A stretch of 42,296 bases of DNA from Saccoglossus kowalevskii (lineage: Eukaryota; Hemichordata; Enteropneusta; Harrimaniidae): the NCBI RefSeq assembly GCF_000003605.2, contig NW_003105124.1:14966-57261 (forward strand), read 5' to 3'. Below, piece after piece: positions 35,280-42,296 of this stretch (within the stretch, counting starts at the first letter, position 1; every line of letters starts with the position of its first letter). A program made the position numbers and the translations under genes. The notes under the pieces are model-generated. The model did not search any database, was not told the DNA's origin, and saw only the letters and a program-made list of their open reading frames with translations.

Positions 35280-35950
35280 TTTGATTTAACTGCATGAAGT
35301 GTAGTAAATATTTATTGTTAAATATGGGAATTTGTGAAGATATCATCAGAATTCAATACACTAAAGGAGGTGGTAAAGTTAAAAAAAATACCCAGTGAGA
35401 CTGCAGTGCACATGAAAATATATTCAATAAGTTTTTGGTACTCTAAACTCACTATTCACAAAATAATCCTGAATAGTTGTTGGCATGTTAGTGAAAGTTG
35501 TGTTAGGATCTGGCTGTTCAAACAATATTTAGAAAAATTATAAAAACTCGCAAGTATTCACTAATTCAGATTAGAATGAAAATTTTTATTTCCACTTGAT
35601 AACAAAAAATACTTTTCACTGATTTTAATATATTATGTATTGGTGTTGGTAGTGACTACAGAAGTATCATACTCGTACTTTATTGAAATAATAATAATGA
35701 AATTCTCGGAAAGTTTTATCAGTACCACATTTTTGACCTATCAGGTCAAAGAACACAGTTACAGGTCAACTAATGCTGAAGAAATTGAGTTTTAAAAAAC
35801 TTGCTCACAATCAAACTAAATTGAAGTTGAATTTTACATACATTTGATTTAACTGCATGGATTGTAGTAAATATCTCTTGTTAAATATGTGGATTTGCCA
35901 TCAGAGATATAATCAGAGTTCACTAAAGGTGGAAATAAATACCCAGTGGA
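35280..35950. repeat. Duplicated segment of about 115 bp, two copies
   Basis: Copy 1 (35280-35398) and copy 2 (35843-35950) share TTGATTTAACTGCATG, GTAGTAAATAT, TTGTTAAATATG, CACTAAAGG and TACCCAGTG in the same order and orientation. They are 563 bases apart, with small indels. Confidence 0.75.
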
Positions 35951-37050
35951 CAACCACTGGCAGTTCACAATTTATAGAATTTATTGAACCAAAAAGTGTA
36001 CAATCATTTGGAATTTAGACTCCAATTAATTCTAAAAGTCGGTCAAATTATTACATGGTAGCTACCGTAGTATGTAGGGGCCAAATATTTTGAGTTTTTG
36101 TGGTAGTTTTTCCAGCAAGGATGTTAGTACCACATGTAAATACTTCATTACACTATGTTAAAACCATAGTGTGATTTCTTTTGTTGTCATTGTTGTTCCC
36201 ATTGGCATCCAGTCTCCTCTGAAATATGATGTACATACCAATAAATACATGTATAAATATAGAATATTTTATTATTAAAAGACAATAGTTGAATTGAACA
36301 AAACTGAAATAACTCAGAATAGATTGTATGTACAATATATATAAAATCATCCCTGGTTTTGTTGGTCAATCAATACACTCTAGATACCCATGTGTGTAGA
36401 CTTGTCCACAAGTTTGTCATGTTTTTTTAGAAAATGTGAAAATTAAAAAAAAAAAATCACTGAGATTAAGAAATAATCAAATGATTGCAAATAAACAATA
36501 TGATTTGTGTTTCTTGCATGCAATTTTCTACTGATGTTTAGGGTTAAGCCAATCAAAAACCACTGTATTTGCATAATGTGTATATGATATTTGAAAACTA
36601 TTGTGTGCTTTATTTTGCTTCTATTTCACTTTTGTACATTCTGATCCCATTCAAAATTCACACATACCTTGTACACCTTGGGATACATAAGCATGTCTGT
36701 TCATCTGATTCTAGATGGCAGTTGACATGTTCTAATCATAAACGTGCACAACAAACCAGTCAGCAAATTAGCTGCCAATGTTAATGTTTTGATGTTTGGA
36801 ACACTATTGTGGTGATAGTGAAACTGAAAAAAGATGTGTTTTTTTTTTGTATTAATGGTCAAATAAACACATATTAAAAAAAACGATACCAGATCTGTGA
36901 GTACCATTTTTTTTTCCACTGTCTCAATAGAAAAAATCTCTGAACACAAATATTGAAAGCACTCACAAGTTGAGAATCTTGTCAGCCTTAATACACTGGT
37001 AACATATGTATTTGTATTTGCTCTATTAAAAGCACATATAAACCAAAAAA
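35951..37050. other. Non-coding stretch, nothing recognised
   Basis: AT-rich sequence without convincing exons between the repeats and the 3' UTR of the immunoglobulin-domain gene. Confidence 0.45.
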
Positions 37051-37056
37051 TTTATT
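37051..37056 (-). terminator. Possible polyadenylation signal of the Ig-domain gene
   Basis: TTTATT on the plus strand is AATAAA on the minus strand, about 335 bases after the stop codon of the immunoglobulin-domain gene. Confidence 0.4.
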
Positions 37057-37389
37057 GTATATACAGGATTAAAAAATGTGACGTATTTTGACCATAGTCA
37101 TTCACATGCGCTAATAAAGTAAATGCAGTACATTGCTGGGAATCCAAACAGTGGACTGAATAGAAGACCTCTAATACTGTAGCTTACAAATACATGTACA
37201 AGTCCTAGAAAGTGCCAAGACACAGAAGGTATTTTCTACAATTCTAAACTTCATTAAAGTGAAGGAGTCTGCACCTGCGTAGACAGTCATAGCGTGTCGT
37301 CATCTTCCCAGAAGCCTTTGCATTTTTAGTGTGCATTATCGTCACTTAAAACTCAATTCTCGCACAGCACAGGTGACAACCTCTCTGCT

Positions 37390-40300
37390 TTAAGTAACAT
37401 TAATAATAGTCGTCTCATAATAATCGTCATCATCATCATAACCATAGTCATCTTTTTCATCCATGTGACCTCTGTGTTCTCTTTCTTTAGTTTGATAAGC
37501 TGACCCCTTCTTCCTGCAAGGAAACAGTTTCAAAAAAGTCAGCAACTAGTACACATGAAAGTATTTCAGAGACAAAATTAGAAGAATTAGAATTTTCATA
37601 ATGTCGTGTGAACTTTTGGCCAAGACTCATTCCAAATTATGGGTAACAAGCTGCGAGTTTCATCCGAAATTTCACAGCATAGGGGTATTACCGTAAAATG
37701 TAGAATTTTGCTGATAATAATAAAATTGCTTTTGCATATTACGTTAATGCACGAGTTAGTATGAGTTAATGCACCAACACAGTTGAAATTACAATGTATA
37801 TAGTTAATCACATGCCGTGCTGTCTAGTATAACTGCCACACTTATGGTCAGCACTCAGCTTAGTGACATTTACAAATTGCTGACCACAAGTGTGGCCGTT
37901 ATACTTGAGAAACAGCATGGCTACGAGGTGCGATTAACAACTTATACAGTTGTAACCATAACAAGCCAGAGAAAAAAGGAAATAAATGCACACGCTGCTT
38001 CGCCCCATTGCTGTCAGTGGAATAGTACTTTTTCATTAACACAAAATGCTCTATTCAGTGCATTGTTATGCATATCAAGTATCAACGAATAAATTCTTGA
38101 AACCTCTACAAGAATAGCTATCCTAACCAAATTCCTTGTAGAGTAGCGGTTAGAGGTACTGACAAGCAATAGAAATATATGAGAGAGAACTCTACATCTA
38201 AAATTCCAAAAAATTACATCGCAAGGTTCAGAAATGCCTGACACGTGTGCAAATTATTAATCTGCATTTACATGAAACAAAGCTGGTTATTATTCTGCAT
38301 ACAACAAAAACTGGCTGATTACAAAAGACAAAATGTGGAGTTATCGAAATAAACCCAAAAGAATGAGTCATGACCAATGTGGTACTTTCTAATCACAATT
38401 TGTCAATGTTTACTTTCTGTCCAAGTTGTAATTTTTTGATTGTGCCGTGTGTATGAGTGTTTCTGACATGTACGCCATGTTATATGTAGTTACATTTACT
38501 TATTTTGTAAGTGCAAATTTTGCCAGGAATAACAGTACCATTTGTCCTGGTGTCAACACAAGCATGTGTTACTCTTTGCTGGAACTCGTCTAGTGGCGTA
38601 GCTGACATATTAAATCGACAGAAACTAGATATGATTCAAACATTGGACCTACTGATCATTGCACACAACACTATCAGTGTTCCGGTCAGTAGATTTTTAT
38701 ACCTTCATGGTCATAGATAATACATGTATTACATTATGAATTGTTTATAACCAAGAAATTAATCATTCAATCAGATACAACTTTTGACATGCACACTCAT
38801 GAATAATAGAATTACCCTCAGGTTTAAAGAAAATAGGATTTCTGAACAGATAAATTAAAACACTGACTGTATTTGTGTTTTTAAATGTCAATTCAGCCAA
38901 ATGCAAACAGGCACTAAATCATTGACAATCAATTGTACATGACTAAATTGCTTTGAACAATCGGGTAACTCTCTATAAAGATTAGAATGTGAACATTGCC
39001 ATTTTGAGCTCACGCATAGAATGCATTAAACTGCCTGGAACTTTATTTTGTTTGATTTGTAGCAAAGTCGCATTGATTATATGTTGATTTTGCTACATGT
39101 ACTAGAATCAACTCTGATAGTGAAATAAATTTATGATCAATAAAAATCGCAAGGTACACATCAGTCTTCGATTTGTCATGTTAAAAGTCAGAACATCCCT
39201 TTCTACATGGTTCTGAAGTCACTTGCACTTTGCGTTCATGTGACTTCAAAACCATGTAGAATGGGCGCTTCACGTTCTAACCTTCATTTCTATAAATCCA
39301 TAATTTCATTGTACTGAATAGAGAAAGTACTGCTGATCACTTACTTTTTGTAATGTCTATAACCTAATCCAATAATCAATGGTATAATAATAAGGGCAGC
39401 CACACCTCCTCCACCTATTAGCTTCAGATCCAATTTTCCTGATACTGGTTATATAGGAACAAAAAAAATAATTGGAATGATAATGAGAAACATGTTACTT
39501 TTCCTTTTCACCACCAGACTTTCTTGTCCAAATTTTTCTGCACTTTTTTCTTATATTCTTCAATAATTCTGGAAATGAACCCTAATTTTGGAGCCAATCA
39601 ACAGTTTTCACTCAAAGTTTTTTTTGTCCCAATCTTATGAAAGTGCATACTATAAACAGGACTATTTTGTGAATTTGGAATAAAAAGAGGGAACTGGTGG
39701 TGAAAAGGTTAAGAAAAATGTCATTTTATTCATATATTTTCCCAAAAAAAGTACATTACTTCAAAATAATCTTACATGTCAAAAAGATATACAAAAAGAT
39801 AATAAACAACATAAAATGAAGAAATATTAGAAAAGAGAAGGGGGAAAAGTGGGGGGGAAAAATGGTTGGGGGGGACGCTGTTGTTAGTGTGTGTATGTGG
39901 GAGGGGTTCATTTCTTTTTTTTTATAAAATGTTGAATGTCATTAATTTACAATGACTACATGGTAAGTAAACTTATAAAATTAACTTACAAATATCCTTC
40001 AATCACTTGCAGTACTTTGCTCCATTTCGTTTCAAACTTTTTTCAGTTAAAACATATTTTTCAATGTTAATTTGGTTACATGCACATGGTCATTAGATTT
40101 CAAAAGATTTTTCCATTTTGAATTGAAAAATGTCATTAGTTAACTCACAAATACAGACTGTTCCAACAAAGTGAGGTCGTTGCCATGGCACTGATATTGA
40201 ATGATGTCAAATACACACAAAGTGAATATGAAACTTACTTCCCTTGCAACTGATTTAAAACTAAATATCATGTTGCGTTTTACAGTTATGATTATTACTC

Positions 40301-41405
40301 AGTAGTGATTATAATACTGTACAAAAAATAAATTAATTGAATTGTTATGAAATGCAAGTAAAATTCAACTTAGTTTTATCGTAACACTTGATGTGATACG
40401 ATATTCGCCATGTTTTTTCCTGACCTAAAATGGTGTTCTTTGACCAATCAAAATGCTGGATGATGCCAACGTGTTAAATTACCATAGCTCATTCAAATAC
40501 TGTATGTTAATGTTGTAGCACAATTCTGGGAAAACGGCATGATTTTTTTATTTTCAAAGGTTAAACTGAGCATTTGAGCAATAAGTTAACATTGTTTACA
40601 GTGATAACAGCTCATTTGAAACGAAACATTTTCACATAGTTTTAATTTCTCGTTATTGGACTAACCACAAAATTAAAACCACACGAATATTTTCTACTTC
40701 TACAGTAGGCAACAGAGACATGTTTCAAGAGAATTTAGACCAATTTCTTAAAATTTGTTAGAAACAAAACTAAATTTTTTGCATAAAAGCTCATCGTACA
40801 GTGGTAGTGAGGGACTTCCGTAATCACGTCTAATGCTACCTCAGACTTTTACTAGTCTGAGATGCTACTAACTGGTAACCAGTAATCAATATGCCGGCGC
40901 CTAATTCGCGATCATTATGTGCCAAAATTTCTGTTTGTCGCCTAATTGGGATGTAAAATACGACGTTTCCGTGGCACTGGCGCTCAATTGAAGATTAATA
41001 CGGATGGGTGTGCATATGATTCCAAAGCAGATATGTGGCCAAATTTTATTGCAATCTGACAATGTTCTGTATTTAGTGGTGGAACAGACTTGATTGCAGA
41101 ATAAACTTCAAAACTCCTAACAAACAAATTTGTGTACTTACTTTGAAAATGCCATACTGTATCAGAAGCAATAGCTCCATTGATTGTTAAAGTGCATTTA
41201 AAAGAGCCCTGGTCGTGTATAGATATTTTCTTGATGATTAGATTACCCATCCTGTCTGGATATAATTTTCCTCGTTGAAAGGTGACCATATCCCATGTAT
41301 TCATTGCTGTATTGTATTTGAACCATGATGCCTGCCCATCACCTATCTCAAACTGAGTGCATGGCATTGAAATGTCGGAATTTTCTTTAAATATCTTGGT
41401 TGTTC
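37390..41405 (-). CDS. Single-pass Ig-domain membrane protein, 3' part
   Basis: Three phase-consistent exons: 41142-41405 (Ig domain), 39345-39444 (membrane segment) and 37390-37513 (cytoplasmic tail and stop). The 264-bp Ig exon is a symmetric 1-1 domain exon, as is usual for Ig genes. It shows strand-B Cys (SMPC), strand-C Trp (ASWFKYN) and the strand-F signature DQGSFKC, so the disulphide pair is present. The next exon encodes a short stalk and a hydrophobic helix (GVAALIIIPLIIGLG), then YRHYKKKK as a stop-transfer. The tail of about 40 residues is acidic and tyrosine-rich (DDYGYDDDDDYYE) and ends TIINVT. The N-terminal exons, including the signal peptide, lie beyond the window. It may be an adhesion or receptor-like protein; the ligand and subfamily are unknown. 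Whether another Ig domain precedes is unknown. Confidence 0.85.
37814..37921. mobile_element. Foldback element with arms of about 40 bp
   Basis: The left arm (37814-37852) contains GTATAACTGCCACACTTATG. The right arm (37878-37921) contains its near-perfect reverse complement, and both arms continue out to GCCGTGCTG/CAGCATGGC. The spacer is about 25 bases. It is a short MITE or foldback in the last intron of the Ig-domain gene. Confidence 0.75.
39187..39281 (-). ncRNA. Intronic hairpin resembling a microRNA precursor
   Basis: Two 21-base arms (39202-39222 and 39240-39260) are inverted copies with a single difference. In the Ig-gene sense strand that difference becomes a G-U pair, so the stem is uninterrupted; the loop is 17 bases. 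A second, 8-bp outer stem (39187-39194 with 39274-39281) extends the fold past an asymmetric bulge to 95 bases, close to pre-miRNA size. It lies in the intron between the membrane and tail exons. A small inverted-repeat transposon is the main alternative. Confidence 0.35.
39499..39712. mobile_element. piggyBac-type MITE, copy 2
   Basis: The element begins CCTTTTCACCACCAG at 39503 and ends CTGGTGGTGAAAAGG followed by TTAA (39709-39712). The left flank is TTTT rather than TTAA, so one target copy has mutated. The interior matches copy 1 in blocks (AATTTTGGAGCCAA, CTATAAAC, ACTATTTTGTGAATT). It lies in an intron of the Ig-domain gene, just upstream of the membrane exon. Confidence 0.7.
39838..39908 (+). 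other. G-run tract, possible G-quadruplex
   Basis: Runs of five, seven and seven G, then GGG and GGGG, occur within about 70 bases, separated by short A- and T-rich spacers. This could form a quadruplex on the plus strand, the template strand of the Ig-domain gene. Confidence 0.4.
39909..41141. other. Intron of the Ig-domain gene, no further exon seen
   Basis: No extra exon is needed by phase. A patch near 40800-40985 is CpG-richer and holds a small foldback, CTCAGACT with AGTCTGAG, at about 40842-40863. Confidence 0.45.
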
Positions 41406-41819
41406 CTGAAATGCAGAAAGAGAAAACGACAACTTTGTAATTACAAATTTATCTTACTGACAATATTAGATCAGTATAACCAAAATGTACACATGTGGAC
41501 TATCTCGTACACAAATAGAAGATCATATTCTCGTGGAATATTCATCATAAAATCACATATTATGCATTGTTAAAAACGGTACATACCCTTCCCTCTTCAC
41601 CTTTGAGCAATTGATGTTAGTCCCAAATGTTTGTTTTTTTATTTTATTATAAATGTGAACATCCAAGTTTTTTTAAAGTTTTTTTGTCATGAAAGACCAT
41701 GTTGTTTTACTACAATAAAGATTATTTTGATATATTTGAACTGTCCTTGGATGGAATGTTTTATGCTAACACAGAGAAAAGGGTTGGTGTGCCGAAATCA
41801 TAAATAATATATGCAATAA

Positions 41820-42296
41820 ATTCACAATATTGGCAATATTGAATGTGGTGCTGGCAGTCCCTCGGAATGCATGAAGAGTACTGACAACGTATTACAGCAC
41901 ATCGAATTATACAAGAAGACCAAGCCAAGTATATATTTGAAAAAGATTAGAAGGAAGTTGATTGCCAAAAATGTGTGTACTATTGAGCTGAAAGAAATTA
42001 ACCAGCGTTGCTGCCGTGTCTTAAGACATAACATAACAAAAGTGTCACCAATTAGGATATTCAACAACTTCATTGGTTTGATGAATCATCAGACATTTAA
42101 ACAACTGGTAATCGTGTGTATGGTCACGCAGTTCAACATGCATGTATGTGAACACTGTTTTCATTATTTAAAGGTGTGTCTGAAAGATAACGAGGAGTAC
42201 ATGTACAATTTCACTGAACCTGCCATTGCAGATGCTCTGGTTAACATTGGACTGGTGCATGCCGGCAATTTATTTTCGCCTGTGACTATATCTAAA
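41820..42296 (+). pseudogene. Transposase-like ORF (IS630/Tc1 type), catalytic centre apparently deleted
   Basis: A plus-strand frame opens after a stop at 41817-41819, has its first ATG at 41871 and is still open at the window end (159 codons). The early part (KPSIYLKKIRRKLIAKNVC) resembles the helix-turn-helix linker region of paired-like IS630/Tc1-family transposases. From about 42129 it resembles the family's C-terminal part: FNMHVCEHCFHYLK, corresponding to the N-x-CE-x-CF segment with the third catalytic acid (Glu at 42150-42152), then KDNEEYMYNFTEPAIADALV. The roughly 130 residues that normally lie between, with the first two catalytic Asp, are missing, yet the frame is intact. It lies antisense in what is probably an intron of the Ig-domain gene. 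Family assignment is from memory of motifs, not a search. Confidence 0.6.

Noticed and set aside
32281-37389. Possible GGPS1 gene divergent from ARID4, by analogy with human
   Set aside because: No prenyltransferase motifs (such as DDxxD with the expected context) were seen in any frame of this stretch.
40176-40192. X-box-like GTTGCCATGGCACT
   Set aside because: The second half-site is GGCACT rather than RGYAAC, so the consensus is not met.
40984-41140. Extension of the Ig-domain ORF past 41142
   Set aside because: A strong GTAAGT donor ends the exon at 41142 and the phase fits the membrane exon; the extension is intron read-through.
41822-42073. Minus-strand hydrophobic ORF of 83 codons
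   Set aside because: Antisense to the transposase-like frame, with no splice signals joining it to the Ig-domain gene.
1-42296. CRISPR arrays, rRNA, tRNA or bacterial operon features
   Set aside because: None seen. The regular repeats present are minisatellites or transposon remnants in a eukaryotic setting.

Overview
The window is animal nuclear DNA: AT-rich, with spliced genes, GT-AG introns of a few hundred bases to about 2 kb, abundant small transposon remnants and no bacterial-style operons. Three spliced protein-coding genes can be read with matching splice phases. The gene families, compact introns and repeat types suggest an invertebrate metazoan (a lophotrochozoan or a non-vertebrate deuterostome). 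The species cannot be named from sequence alone.

Left flank (1-3.65 kb). Mostly non-coding: homopolymer C/G tracts with degenerate repeats, a MITE-like inverted repeat, and a CpG-richer patch at 1.25-1.45 kb. That patch carries a perfect RFX X-box beside five identical copies of TAATTACGCAA and may be the promoter of a gene leaving the window on the left. A second CpG-rich patch (3.56-3.83 kb) sits between a small minus-strand ORF starting ATGGCG and the start of the RBM34 gene.

RBM34 (plus, 4.2-12.3 kb). Ten coding exons of the two-RRM nucleolar protein RBM34 (yeast Nop12 relative). A short 5' coding exon was not found. The last intron has textbook U12-type (minor spliceosome) signals at both ends. 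The introns hold a 306-bp-offset tandem duplication, a piggyBac-type MITE and a dispersed repeat.

Intergenic (12.3-16.6 kb). Small repeats and a long A tract; part is presumably the 3' UTR of the next gene.

ARID4 (minus, 31.8-16.6 kb). A complete 19-coding-exon gene for an ARID4A/ARID4B-type chromatin protein of 1,444 residues: Tudor region, RBB1NT/PWWP-like region, ARID, chromo barrel and conserved C-terminal coiled coil. Every splice phase closes. The start codon is the last three bases of exon 1. Lineage-type additions include a long Arg/Glu helix and nine 7-residue SP repeats encoded by a 21-bp minisatellite. A 2A-like motif (DTETNPGP) lies in an intron. RBM34 and ARID4B are also neighbours in human, so this looks like ancient microsynteny, here in tail-to-tail orientation.

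Right part (31.8-42.3 kb). The ARID4 promoter (CCAAT box, E-box) faces an NRF1/YY1-type promoter on the other strand whose transcript I cannot identify. After 5 kb of repeats comes the 3' half of a minus-strand single-pass immunoglobulin-domain membrane protein (37.4-41.4 kb). Its introns contain two strong foldbacks, one resembling a microRNA precursor, a second piggyBac-type MITE and a G-rich tract. At the window edge is an open plus-strand transposase-like ORF of IS630/Tc1 character that seems to have lost its catalytic centre. The strongest candidates for new biology are the X-box/TAATTACGCAA cluster, the U12 intron, the intronic hairpin, the 2A-like motif and the catalytically gutted transposase ORF.
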